A stretch of DNA of 64,000 nt from Neurospora tetrasperma FGSC 2508 (lineage: Eukaryota > Ascomycota > Sordariomycetes > Sordariales > Sordariaceae). The DNA lies in contig NW_009799104.1 of the NCBI RefSeq assembly GCF_000213175.1, forward strand, positions 315,401 through 379,400. The letters are read 5' to 3'. The notes below the pieces were generated by a model that searched no databases, was not told the origin of the DNA, and was given only the letters and a program-made list of their open reading frames with translations. The translations under genes and the position numbers were made by a program. Below, piece by piece: positions 9,937-22,209 of this stretch (within the stretch, counting starts at the first letter, position 1; each line of letters begins with the position of its first letter).

Positions 9937-12234
9937 TTAACCAACAACAACCCTAGCCCCTTCCTTACCCAGCACTCCCCTCTCTTTCGGTTTGGGACTG
10001 CTCCCTCTCCCCTTCTTTCCTCTAAACAATCCAAAAATGCCTCCACCTCCACTGTCTTTCCCACCAGCGCCCCCACCGAGTGCAGCCGCCGCATCCGTCG
10101 GCAGTGTGGCATCTTGCCTGGCCAAATCGCTCCAGCTACCCCCGCCATCCAGTGTTACCTGCACACCCCCCGTCGGACTCCCCACCATCAACGACGACGA
10201 TCCGTTGCCCCGCCCCTGACGAACCGGGGTGGTGTATGACTGCGGGTAAGGAGGTAATGGTGGAGGACGGCTAGCCGGGACGCCGCCGCTGCGGCCTGGG
10301 CGGTGCGAACTGGTAGGTCGGGGACCGACGGCGGCCCGTTGCGAGTCGTAGGCGTTGTAGCCATGGGAATGTGAGTGGGCGCTTTGAATCGAATTGCTTC
10401 GTTCGGGGTTCTTGGGAATCGAGTTGCTTCGTTCGGGGACGTTTCGTTCGGTGTTCTTTGGCATCGAGTTGCTTCTCTCAGGAACGTTTCGTTCAGAGCT
10501 TTTGGGCATCGAGTTGCTTCGCTCGGGTATGTTTGGGTTGTGAGCCACTTGCCCGTTGGGGGCGTTAGAGTGTTGGAAGGAGGAGTGGCTGCCGTTGGGG
10601 TGGTGGGTTTGCACCGCTTGTGAGTGCGAATGCGCGTGCGAGGTCATCTGTGTCGCTTCGTCTGTTGTAAGGGCTTGTGCCGGGCGGGCGTTTTCGTCTG
10701 TCACGGGGGTAGGCTGGCCGTCGGGTGTCTCGGCTTGTCCTTCGGTAATTCTGGGGTTTGTTAGCATGGTGATCGTAGTGCAAAGAATGTCGGACATACT
10801 TCTTGTAGGCAGCTAATGTGTAATCGAAGGGACTAAAGTCGGTCTCAATCATCCGGTAGAGTTCCTCTTCACGGATCTCCTTCTCTGTGGCGTCATCCTT
10901 TAGCTTCTCGCGCGGCTTCTGCCTTCTTGCACGAGCTTCTAGTGGTGCTTCTTCCAGTAGAAGTTCCTCCAAATCGTATGTGGCATCAAAGTTTGTCTTC
11001 TCTGATGACGGGACGAATACGGGCTCTACTTGCTTCCTCTCTAGGGCGTCAAAGTCGATACCAGAGAAGAACTCGTGGTAAATGAAGCTCTCCCAGGTGT
11101 GACCCAGACGCTTATCGGGGTTGAACTCCAAAGCGTCCTTTATGGCGTACATACAGCTCAACTGGACTGGAGGCTGTGTTACCGGGAATCTGGGGTTGGC
11201 GGCTTGGATAGTCTGGCTGAGTGACTGTTCGGAGTTGCCCTCGAATGGCCTCTGATGGTAGAGTCGGTCAGCATGGCTTGTCTTGTCAAGTGAGATGGCG
11301 CAGCAAGACAATGTAGTCTGCCATTCCCCGAACTCTGAGGGTACGTACCTTGTTATAGATGCACTCGTAGAACAAAACACCCAACGACCACCAATCAGCA
11401 CGGACATCGTAGCCCTTGCCAGCATAGACTTCTGGGGCAAGGTATGCCAAGGTACCGGACTTGCTCGTTAATGTCCTTCCCGGCACAATGTCCGAAGCAA
11501 CATTCTGAGAGCGTATATTATTAGCGTGGTTACACAAAGATAGGGGCCCAGGGTTTGGAACTCACAAAGTCAGTCAAATGTACATGGCCATCAGCATCGA
11601 GAAGCACGTTGTCGGGCTTGACGTCTCTGTGGATGATGTTTTGCCCGTGGATGTAGCGCAAGGCACAGCCGAGCTCTGCAATCCAAAACCTTACCGCCGC
11701 TTCGGTAAAGGTCTTTCTCGAGATGTGGAAACGTAAATCACCGCCGCTCATGAGGTCAACAACCAAGTACCTGGTCCACTGTCAGCTGATTTTTCCGCCA
11801 ATGTCGAGCTTGGTGGCAACATACATGTACTCGATATCCTGAAAGCTGTATCGCAAGTTGCAGATAAAGGGGTGGTTGACATGTTCGAGCATTCGCCGTT
11901 CTCGAATGATATTTCTAACACTTTCGGACCGTACAACTAGGGAGGGTCAGCCATTGTGCCGTGGGATACTCGAAAAGTCGTACAAGACCTACCTTCATCT
12001 TTTCTAATGTATTTTAGGGCGAATGTCAGACCGGTATCTTTTCGCTCGACAATGCGCACCTTGCCAAAGGCACCTCGACCGACTACTCGCAGGAGACGGA
12101 AGTGGTTCAGGTTCACTGCGACATAGGTTCAGTCAGCATTGCAACCTGACATCATCTGGTCATTTCAGCCCAAGGGAGAAAATCGTCTTACCTTCGCCGT
12201 CAAGATCGACGGGCTTTCCCTGGCTGTTTCCCAT
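9937..12234 (-). CDS. AGC-family protein kinase, YANK/STK32 type
   Basis: Seven exons on the minus strand join exactly in frame: 12234-12192, 12115-11993, 11936-11825, 11770-11566, 11504-11349, 11251-10800 and 10750-9937, giving 634 residues. The N-terminus MGNSQGK fits an N-myristoylation signal. The kinase domain has a Gly loop (VGRGAFGKV), VAIK-type Lys in [14 protein letters not shown] with Asp142, DFN instead of DFG (Asp160), and APE in [21 protein letters not shown] and the post-kinase segment [12 protein letters not shown] are hallmarks of the YANK/STK32 family. The C-terminal 270 residues are low-complexity and include tandem ERSNS repeats. The family call is strong. The cellular role is unknown in fungi as far as I can say; membrane attachment is inferred from the N-terminus. 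Confidence 0.93.
10387..10530 (-). repeat. In-frame tandem repeat coding for ERSNS units
   Basis: Within the last exon of the YANK-type kinase there are about three diverged 45-base units. Each codes for a variant of [15 protein letters not shown], followed by a shorter PERSNS copy. Units differ by point changes that mostly keep the ERSNS core, which suggests selection or recent spread. The repeat lies in the low-complexity tail, not in the kinase domain, and could vary in length between strains. Confidence 0.85.
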
Positions 12235-15200
12235 CCCGCCCTGCCGACAGCTGCTCTAGATGCGATGACAAACGCGGCTGACTAGGTACCCTTCTTTTCA
12301 AAGTATATAAAAAATCGAACAGGATATTCAGGCGACACAGTCCATGCCGGGGACAGCTGAGAGGGCTGCTGGTAGTTGGAAGTGTTGCGTGTGCCTGGTG
12401 CTGTGCTTGGCTTGGTGGGTCTGTCACAAGTCGCCAAGTGGGAACCCAAGATTAATGATTATTCGGGTTTCAGGTCTTGGCACTAGTCGAGTCCAGCAGC
12501 GCACGAAGTAGTTTTGGAACGGCAGACGGCCCGAGGTTGGACTCTTTATTCTTTCGGGTTCGAAGCGGCGATATTCCGTCTCTTCGTTCCTGAACACGCA
12601 ATCTGTGTGTGTGGAGTGTGCTGGCTGAAATCCTCTTTTCTGTTTGTCTACGTCACGCACGGTACGGACTGGCCGCAGCGAATGGCGAGGTCGGATCGAA
12701 AGTTGAGGATGACCGTTGGTCGAGACCACCGCGGTGGACTGGCGGGTACGGTTGTCTATTTGTCTGAGGTGGCGGTTGACTTTGCGCGCTTCGTGAACAC
12801 ACACGAAATCTGGACCCTGGATCTTGGGGCCTATCGTATGCGACTAACAAATGTTATTTGGTATCGATGGCGGAATGCGGTGAGAAGCGATTGGCGAGCG
12901 AGGATGTGAAACTTGCGAAACTCGATTGAGTGTGGTGGACGGCAGCTGGTGGTGGTGTGGTCGTCGTCGTCGTTGTTGCTGTTGTGGTCGATTCGACTCG
13001 AGTTTCTTGGAGTTTCGTGGACGTGAAAGATGAAAAGGACAGAGCCGGAGAATGGTGAGCACTAGCAGACTACTGAAAGACACGAGCGAGGACTTTGGAG
13101 GAAGCGGGGACAAGCGGAAGAAGCTCCAGGCTCAACCAGCCAGGTCTTGGAACGAGTCTCGGGAAACGGGGGGGTTTAGGCCGGAATGAAGAGCAGCGAT
13201 AGTAGTCTATCTTTCGTTTTAGTGGAGGGATGGATCGAGGTCCCCGTCGCTTTTTTAGTGCCGCAATGGGGGAGATCTGAGGTGACCCCGTTGTCAATTG
13301 CGAGGGGGAGAGTGCTGGGTTGGGGTGACGACGGGTCGAAATTATGTTTGCTTTTGGTGTGCTTTGTTCATAGTACTGTACCGACCTAAGCTGAAGAGAC
13401 CGACAACGAAGACCGTCGACCACGAAACGGAAGCATGTGGGTTGGACAGCGGCGGCGACAGGATGCAATGCCAATGCGTGTGGATGGCCCGATGACTGGA
13501 GTCCACGCAGTAAGTAGCCGGGGACACCAAGGAAGACTGGACGGACGGGGGCGGCAACGGACGGAAAGAAAAGAGACAATTGACACGACAACAACGGAAA
13601 GCGGTCCGTGGTGGTGCAGTGGTGGTAGGTAGGTAGTACCTCTAGTGAGTGGTGGTGCCCTGGTCGCATGTCCTTGGGTTGTTGTGCAGGTGGGTGGTGG
13701 GGACCACCTCTAACAGCTAAAATGATCAGTGACCAGTGGTGGCCCGCGCAAAAGGCAGCCTCCGTGGGTACCCTGACATGCGCCAGATTAGTGGCCAATG
13801 CCCACCACTGTCCAGGGCCATGTTTTACACGCCCCATCCCAGCCAGACGGGCAAACGGTACAGATGGGAGATCCACTCCCGAGATAAACACCATTCAGCG
13901 CCCGCCAACCATATGAGGGGATGGTCTTTGATATTGTGTGTCTTTGCGAGATTCCGAGGTTCTGAGAAAATGGCGATTGTGATTGGTGATAATAGGGTAA
14001 ACTCCAAAATGCCCCTATTTTGATATGTACCAGGTATCTATGTCTTGTGGTGTTTGAAGAGACTGAAGTTGACATGTCAATCCTCCCCCTTTTGCCTTTT
14101 CTATGACCTCTAGTGTAGAGCCTCGCTGTTGGAGAAAGAGGGGGGGGGGAGAGACAGCGAGAGAGATACAGATCCACCGATTGACTGCAGGCTTCCATAT
14201 GATTTTACTGCTCCTTGCTTCTCCCACGCTTTCTTTCTCGTGGTGAATATTTTAGTTGTCCGCTGTCATCTGCAAGTACGTAAAAGACAGAAAAAGTGAA
14301 ATGGAATATTCCGCCAACATTCCAAATTTCCAAGATCTCAATCTGGGGAAACTGAAACTGACACCGACAGTCGCATCGCAAGCAACGCAACATCATGATC
14401 ACAAGCTCCTACATTTTAGGCAACCAGCCCCTGCGTCCTGCGTGAAACCATGTCAGGTCCATGGCAGGATGCCAGGCGGGCAGTGTGATGAGATGCGGTT
14501 GCCCTGCGCAAAATGTGTGACGCCCAGAAAAGTGCCCGCCGACAGAGCGTGGCCATCGCGTGGGAAACTAAAATAAAAAAAATAAAAAAAGCGCCAGTCT
14601 GGGCATTCGCCTCAGGCTGCCTGGGCTGCTGGGCTGGGCTCACCACCACCACCACCACACCCACACCCACCTGGCGTCCTGGGCGAGCTCCTCGTGGACA
14701 GTGGACTGTTTCGAGTTTAGCGGATGGACGAGCGTTACCTGGTAATAATGCCCTGCCAACTCTCTTTTTTATCTAGGCGAGCGCCAAGCAACCCTCCACT
14801 CCCCAATTTCCCTTTCTTTACCTGCAAAACTGAAGCGGAAGCCTCAAAATATCCTCGGTTCCTCACTCGCTCGCTTCCACTATTTATCCCCGTAGTGTGT
14901 ACACTAGGAAATCTCCAGTTTAAACGTTAGCCGGACAAGTCCGAAACCGGTCGGTGGTGGTATCGTGCTTTTCCAGGCTAGCTCGGTTCCGACATGACGG
15001 TCCATACATGAAAAGTCGAAGCGCGGTGAGAGTGGCGTCTACCATAACCAACGGAACACGCTGACCACGTCACCGGTAACTCACAGTTCGTTCGTTTTTT
15101 TTTTTGTTGGGGGAACATGTGTTCGGTCGGTTTCCCGTTTTCCTACACTACCTTGTCACGTTTTGTGCGCGTGGTGCCCATGTCTGCCGGGAGACAGGAT

Positions 15201-15653
15201 GAAACTTGTCCCCGAGAAGAGGAAACCATCCAGAACAATGCGCATACCAGCAACATCCCCGCATACAAGTTACCGAAATAGACGAAACATTGATTTCGCA
15301 GAAATGAGAAGAAAAAAAAGAAAAGAAAAAGAAAATCGACGAGTCATATTTTCGTTAGAGTTCACGACATTATGCGTTTGACGTGTGTTCAGCAGGACAA
15401 AGACACCTTTTTTGGTCATGAATATCACGGAAACCGACATTGATCCTTCCTTCTTGCTTGCTCTGAAACGGACCATGGGATGGGTGGGTTGTCATCGGCA
15501 CCAGCAGACGCAGATCAGATTCGATCATCACAGCGTCTCGTCATTTTACTTGCACACACACCATGCTGATACCAAGCCATCGATGCTTCACCGCAACAAA
15601 ACCCGAGAGAAGACCGCAAAGTGTACACGTGTAGAGGTGCCCCCCCCCCCCCC

Positions 15654-16338
15654 NNNNNNNNNNNNNNNNNNNNNNNNNNNNNNNNNNNNNNNNNNNNNNN
15701 NNNNNNNNNNNNNNNNNNNNNNNNNNNNNNNNNNNNNNNNNNNNNNNNNNNNNNNNNNNNNNNNNNNNNNNNNNNNNNNNNNNNNNNNNNNNNNNNNNNN
15801 NNNNNNNNNNNNNNNNNNNNNNNNNNNNNNNNNNNNNNNNNNNNNNNNNNNNNNNNNNNNNNNNNNNNNNNNNNNNNNNNNNNNNNNNNNNNNNNNNNNN
15901 NNNNNNNNNNNNNNNNNNNNNNNNNNNNNNNNNNNNNNNNNNNNNNNNNNNNNNNNNNNNNNNNNNNNNNNNNNNNNNNNNNNNNNNNNNNNNNNNNNNN
16001 NNNNNNNNNNNNNNNNNNNNNNNNNNNNNNNNNNNNNNNNNNNNNNNNNNNNNNNNNNNNNNNNNNNNNNNNNNNNNNNNNNNNNNNNNNNNNNNNNNNN
16101 NNNNNNNNNNNNNNNNNNNNNNNNNNNNNNNNNNNNNNNNNNNNNNNNNNNNNNNNNNNNNNNNNNNNNNNNNNNNNNNNNNNNNNNNNNNNNNNNNNNN
16201 NNNNNNNNNNNNNNNNNNNNNNNNNNNNNNNNNNNNNNNNNNNNNNNNNNNNNNNNNNNNNNNNNNNNNNNNNNNNNNNNNNNNNNNNNNNNNNNNNNNN
16301 NNNNNNNNNNNNNNNNNNNNNNNNNNNNNNNNNNNNNN
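15654..16338. other. Assembly gap (685 N) flanked by C/G homopolymers
   Basis: The gap is bordered on the left by C14 (15640-15653). On the right come CCC, ten G and about twenty-one C (16339-16372). Homopolymer borders suggest the assembler stopped at an unreadable GC run. The true sequence and length are unknown. Confidence 0.98.
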
Positions 16339-17969
16339 CCCGGGGGGGGGGCCCCCCCCCCCCCCCCCCCCCTCCCCCTGATATGCGAAAATCTCGGTTC
16401 AACACCAAATACGAAAAGAAGAAAAAAAAAACCAACTGCAAACGAAAGAAAAAAGCTATCTTCGACAAGAAAAAAAGGAAAAAAAAAAAAAGAAAAAGAA
16501 AAAAAAGATTTAGGTTTTCTTCCGCCATTTCCGCACCATGAATCAAAACCTGGCAGCGTTTTCCCTAGCTCTACACTAGTAACCATTGACACAAGGCCGA
16601 AACGAGGGCGGAATAGGAATATCCTTGCCTTACCACGTGCGAACTACGGCACAAGAAATGCACCTATACACTACACTACATATGCACAAGTTATCACTGT
16701 TTGAAAGGCGGCGGGATGAGATAATCTATTGGATTGGAGCATGGCAAGTGCAGATGTGTGTAACCGTCACAACCACCATTTATTTCATTGGGTTGGTGTT
16801 ACTTACCCACGTTCAGAACCATGATTTCTTGATGGCGGGTTATCTTTAGGGAGTTTGGGCATACTGACTGCGGATTACCATTTTGTTGGGAACTAAGGAA
16901 CAAGTGCTTACATGTTGATGATGATGATATTAGGCAAACGACATGAAGAAACCTCCAACGCCAACGGTAACTCAAATCATCCGAAACGAGTTGCTGATAA
17001 TAACATTCTCACCACGGCCTGCCCGAATTACTCTCATCTGGTGTAAGTAAACAGATGACAAGAATATAGTGCTACGCGTCCACAGTCTTCCTTCAACGGC
17101 AGGGGCCCGTTCGACTTCTCGTGCTTCGTGCTTTCCTTGTGCTTTGTGCCTGGTTTAACCAGCGTTCGGGTAGCTGCAACGTTGAAGGATTGCTCGCAAC
17201 TACCTGATTTCCAAGCAATTGGCGTAACCAAGATTACCTATGAAACACATCGATTGAGTAATTGATTGCTCACATTTTCTCTTTTTCTCATTACCGTGTT
17301 CGACTGACGACCAGGCAAATCATCAAACTTATCAATACACCCAAGGGTAGGTGACATCTTGTCGTAATGTTTGTACGCGTCTCACCGTCTCACCCTCTCA
17401 CCGTTACAAACCGTAGGTAGCACTCATCCGCAACCACAACCCGCGAGTCCCTATTATTATCAGTTATCACCGCCCAGGTATGTAGAGTACTACACATATA
17501 GGTATGTATGTCCATGTCGTTCAACCCACCCGGTTCGTACCTACCTCTACCCAAGTATTTCTTGCGCGATAGCAGCGCATCGTATATAGCGGGAGGTATC
17601 TCTGCGCTCCAGTCCTGGTGAGAGTAGGTTGTCTGATGGTGCTGACTGATATCGATGTTGTTTCAATCCCAACTTCAAGTTGTGTTCACTCTGAAACAAA
17701 TGAGGGGTTACATCGCAGCTGCCGTGTATGTACCTATCATCAATTCATCATGTTATGGTAGCAAGAAACGGATAAGATGGTCCAGTTTTGTCAAGTGGCA
17801 TACGACCAAATCCCACTCCTGTCCCATCTCTACCATCCCACCATTGCCATCCTTCCGTTCCGCTCATTGTCCGTTCAAGGCCGCCTCTCCGTCTCTCCCA
17901 CACGACACGCACACGACACGCACACGCACACGAGCGCCCCCCTTGGCTTGACTAGACCTGGTCTGGCCT

Positions 17970-18011
17970 CCCGCCACGCCCGCCACGCCCGCCACGCCCG
18001 CCACGCCCGCC
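17970..18011. repeat. Minisatellite, 9-base unit CCCGCCACG, about 4.7 copies
   Basis: Four perfect tandem copies and a partial fifth copy of CCCGCCACG lie in gene-free sequence. A CACACGACACG-rich stretch lies just upstream (17899-17936). No flanking coding frame was seen. Confidence 0.95.
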
Positions 18012-21000
18012 TCTTTCTTCCTCCTCCTCCGAATGTGACAAAAGCCATTGAAAAAAGAGAGGTGAACGTGATCCGGGGTCGATTGGTCGGCTCACTGCCT
18101 TGATTGGTTTTCGAACCCCAACCACCGACAACGCGCGTGTCTGGCCTGACACTTGACCCCCCGGAACCAGGATGGGTAATGCCCAGTCCACTGTTCTACC
18201 GCTCTTCTGGAAGCTTTCCATTTTCGTATGTTCCGATGTTTTTCAATCTTATCCGGTGTGACGTTCGGGGAAATCCGTCCGTCTACCTAGTCGTCTACCT
18301 TTCCCGTTGTGGAAGATTTAAACGAAATTCAAATCCAAATCGATCGTGCGACGGGGGTTACCTATTGAACGTTTATCCTTGAATAAGGTAGGTAGGTAAA
18401 CCTGGGATCATTGCATCGAGAGATCGCTATCTGCAATGCAATCTTGTTCCATGTTCACTACATTCCTCTACGTACTAACAAACACTGTTTTGTGATCATT
18501 GATGCCCGGTCTAAAACTTAACCCGTGTGTAGGTACCTCAAACATCATGATCGTGGAGAACATGAACCTCAAGGGGGAGGGCATGGAAAAACATCATATC
18601 ATAGGCAACGCCGTTAGAATCGGTGAAGGGTACAGCCATTCCGAGATATTTAGTCTACATAGGTAGGTAGGTAGTGTACCTCTAGGCAGAGCAGGAGGAG
18701 TTGTGCGCACAGGTAGGTACATACATACATAGTGTATCTCGCTTCCCCAGAGTTCTAGGCATACGTACCTAGACAATGGGTGAATATCTTCGTAATCGGA
18801 TATCTTTCTTTTTACTCCCGTTTACAACTACCGAAGACGAACGAGGGCATCGATTGGTGACTTCTCTTTAGATCAGATTAGCGGTCTACGCTACCTACCC
18901 TTGATAGTACATTATATCGTAGCATTAAGCCAGTGTGATTGATATGCCGGGAGACTATATTTGTGGAGAGCAGTTAGCATGTTTCTAATGGTTTGTGAAA
19001 CACAGTGCTTGGATGTCTTATCTTGTGCTGTCAGAGATAGCTTGTTCATCGCGGAAGCATACCGATCATGATATATTTCGATATCGTCGTCTCCTGAGCC
19101 GAATTCCGAAAGCTACCTCTAGCGTACTGCAAGCAGTGCGATCCTTGATTACATATCAGCTACGATATGATAGGTATGGTATGCCTTGATGTCCGTGATA
19201 GCAGTCTGCGAGATCAAATTAAAGATGGATTCGCTTCGGACATTACTCCGGCGTAAATCGAACAACCTAGCAGCGGAGAAAATGAAACCACAGTTATACG
19301 TCATCCAGTCTGGGGGTTCGCTCATCTCTCTCTCTCTCTCAACTTCCCTTGGTCGTGCCTCTGAGGGCGGACATGCTGAAATGGGTTGGGGAAACAACTG
19401 AAAGAGACAATGGAACGATTCCGCGATTTCCATCAATCCATCACTTGGCACGGCCTCGGTAGGAGAACTACCGAATGCACCAGTGCTGGAACTAGTCTAG
19501 TGCCTCTCTGAAACTACCTAGTGTAGCTCTGTTGACGATAGCTTCAGTGTGCAAGCATGAATAAGCTTCAAGCTCGAATCCAAGACAACTACTGTAACTG
19601 ACGTCGCACTTTGACCAGTCGGAGAGACTCTATCATATCTGTCTTGACCCTTTCTTTAACCGTCGTGAAATTGTTTTCCTGAAGATCTTACGGAAACAAG
19701 GAGACACAATGAACCATTCTAGCTTGCTCGAGATAATGGTACGACATCTCGTATGCCTTGGCAAAACCCGTTGTGAGGAATATCAAATCTGTTATATGGC
19801 GATTATGATCCCATCAACATCTCACCGCAATCTGCAGCGCAAAATACATACTACATGGCAAACGGAACATGCCGGAAGGGACCGATTACCTAATGCTGAG
19901 CCATCAAGGGTCCTCGGCGGTGATGTTGTGGGATAGGGTTGCAAGCCGACCTTGATAAACGTCCGTCCGTGGAGTCGGCAGGGAGCTGATGGAGATTGAT
20001 GGTTGAAACATGGTGGAACGTGGAGATTTGCCATTGAAACCCAAGACGGGAGCATCACGGACCGCAATGCGACGGGGACGAGCTGAGGTGGATTGCGAGG
20101 AAATGCGGTGCCGGTGATCCGAATGGAACGGCACCGGGAGATGAAAGCTCGTTGCTGTGCCAGATGAGGATGGGAAATTACAATCAAGACCACTCACACA
20201 AGAAAACGGGCAGCGCTGGACATTGCGGTGGTTGCCGACTTGCCAGAATGACGACGGCGACAAGTCTATTGATCACGAAATCAGTCGACCGACAGAACTT
20301 AGCCCTGCTCACCACAGCAACAGAAATATCAGCGTAATATTGCCACTGTATGTATTACATCCCGAGCCATGATAACTGAAGCTTCGTTCTTCCCCACGTC
20401 GCCCCCCTCGAGGAACGATCACAGTGAAAAAAAAAGATTTGTTTTGGTTCGACATCAAAAATTACGGCCGGAACGGCCCCGAAGGACAATTCATGACGGC
20501 TAGCACCACGATGTGCAATGCAGGCTCTCCGCCATACTACTCGGTCTTCTTGATCTCCGCGCAGTCAACCAAGGTAAGTATGAAGAAAAAAAAAGAGAAG
20601 AAGAAAAGGCTAAGAAGTGGGAGGGGAGGCCCTGTTTAAGTAGGTCTTGAGAGATGGCCTGTGCACGAGTGCAAACTTCCCTGCACCTGGCGGAAATTGC
20701 ACTTGCGCACGGACGTCAAATGGCAGAGTGGTGTTGGCAGGCAGATACTGTCAAACAGATACTAGAGCAGGTGGTGGGCGGCGGCAGGCAAGAGACGGAG
20801 AGAGGGCCGGAGACAGAAGAGGGATGTTTGGACAGAACATCCTCTAACAATCGAAAACCACCAGAGAATGTTGACAAGCGATTCACTCTTGATATCCATT
20901 AGTGCTCTTATAAAAGCTCAATACTCGCCGGCATCGAGATAATGTGTTGGATCAGATGCTGAGTTGTTAAACCTCAATGCCGTCCATTGGCCCCACAGCG

Positions 21001-21198
21001 GACGATCTGTTCCTTGGTGACGTCACTTGTTCCTGACAGGCATCAAGGCACTTTAGACCGGACAACAACACTTTCCAATGTGATCGCGTCTTCCTCAACA
21101 CCACAACAAAACTGAAAAAGAAAACGAGTAAAAACTTTGCAGATTTCGCAGTTAGAAGATTAAATTACCCAAGAAACCAAGTCAAGACAAAATCACAA

Positions 21199-21729
21199 AT
21201 GGCCTCCCGAACCCTCTTCACCCGCGCCACGGCCCTCCTCCGGGCCAGCGCCAGCGCCGCCGCCACGAACCAAATCCAAACCGGATCCATCATCTCCATC
21301 TCCATCACGAGATCCACTCCTCCCCTCATGTCCGGGTCAACCCGCGCCTACCACTCCACTCCCCCCCTCCAAACCGCCAAAGACTTCAAATCCGACCGGA
21401 CCACCCTCCGCCCAGCCAGCTCCGAAGGGACCGTCTCGGCCTCGGACGACGACGTGGCGCACCTCGACAAGACGGCCTTTGACCCCAACAAGACCTCGCC
21501 CAAGGAAGAGACCGAGTCAGCGGGCAAGGAGTCCAACGGCAACCCGCTGGAGACCAGTGGAGCCAACAGACAGTTCTCCAAGCCCCAGGGCGATAATCCT
21601 ACTGAGGGCGACATGTCCAAGGAGGAGAAGACGACGGCTGGTGGGGGCAAGGAGAAGAAGAAGAGTGGTGGGCCGGCGGCGGGGAGTAAGAAAGGGGGGA
21701 CGACGAACTATCATGGGAGTAAGGAGTAG
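21199..21729 (+). CDS. Conserved-looking small mitochondrial protein, unknown function
   Basis: A single-exon frame of 176 residues. The N-terminus is basic and rich in Ala, Ser and Arg (MASRTLFTRATALLRASASA) and a RAYHSTPPLQ segment follows near residue 50. This RxYHS/STPP pattern is typical of the cleavage region of fungal matrix-targeting peptides. The rest is hydrophilic, with an acidic middle (HLDKTAFDPNKTSPKEE) and a Lys/Gly-rich C-terminus ending YHGSKE. There is no enzyme motif or membrane segment. I do not recognise a named family. The AT-rich, CAAAACA-rich leader just upstream looks like a genuine fungal 5' UTR. Mitochondrial location is an inference from the N-terminus. Confidence 0.75.
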   Translation: MASRTLFTRATALLRASASAAATNQIQTGSIISISITRSTPPLMSGSTRAYHSTPPLQTAKDFKSDRTTLRPASSEGTVSASDDDVAHLDKTAFDPNKTSPKEETESAGKESNGNPLETSGANRQFSKPQGDNPTEGDMSKEEKTTAGGGKEKKKSGGPAAGSKKGGTTNYHGSKE

Positions 21730-22209
21730 GGGGTTAGTGCGATGGATGCTTGAGGGGATTGAGATGGATGAGAGCGATATTGTTTACACAACAGGACTGG
21801 TATGAAGGAACAGTATTCTGCCAGGAAAAGACAACTCGTGTTGACGAGGAGGGGGCTGCCGCGATGTAATGAGGGGATCGAGCGCCATGTAGGACTATGC
21901 CGGAGACGAGAAGACGGTTCTGGGTTGCATCTTGTGTTATGAGATATGATGGGTTTCATTTGTTGGCTTTTGTTTTGTTATAGGTATCGATGGTATGGGA
22001 GATGGTACAGGTACAACAGCACTGTTGCTCCTATCGGCATATAGGCCTAATAGACATCGACATCATGCTTGCTTCCTTGTGCTCAACATCAATCATTTAA
22101 CGCTTTACATATATATACATATCTCTCATCCAGCGCAAAGTGTCCACGTGGTATACCATCCATCCTTCGAAACCCCATTCATTCCTCCTTCCCTTTACTA
22201 CCCAATCCC
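21730..22209. other. Region between convergent genes
   Basis: It holds the 3' flanks of the small mitochondrial gene (plus) and the RING gene (minus). A short TATATATACATAT tract lies near 22110. Nothing coding was seen. Confidence 0.4.

Larger units (their letters stand above)
12235..21198. other. About 9 kb without a supportable gene
   Basis: From the kinase start to the small mitochondrial gene I find no frame with domain motifs, consistent codon use or convincing splice structure. A 274-codon minus frame at 13070-13894 and the frames bridging the N gap look like chance. The region contains an assembly gap (15654-16338), poly-A/AG tracts at 16420-16510, a 9-base minisatellite at 17970-18011, and scattered GGTA/TACC tetranucleotide clusters (13626, 18390, 18660, 18710). 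It may hold a gene hidden in the gap, long regulatory sequence, or non-coding RNA. Confidence 0.4.

Noticed and set aside
13070-13894. Minus-strand frame of 274 codons
   Set aside because: The composition is His/Pro/Arg/Ser-rich without domain or helix pattern. It probably results from GC skew, not coding.
15385-16704. Frames spanning the first N gap on both strands
   Set aside because: Most of their length is N; the ends are homopolymer-coded Pro/Gly/Lys and carry no motif.
17970-18011. CRISPR-like array
   Set aside because: Units are only 9 bases, directly tandem and without spacers, in a eukaryotic genome.
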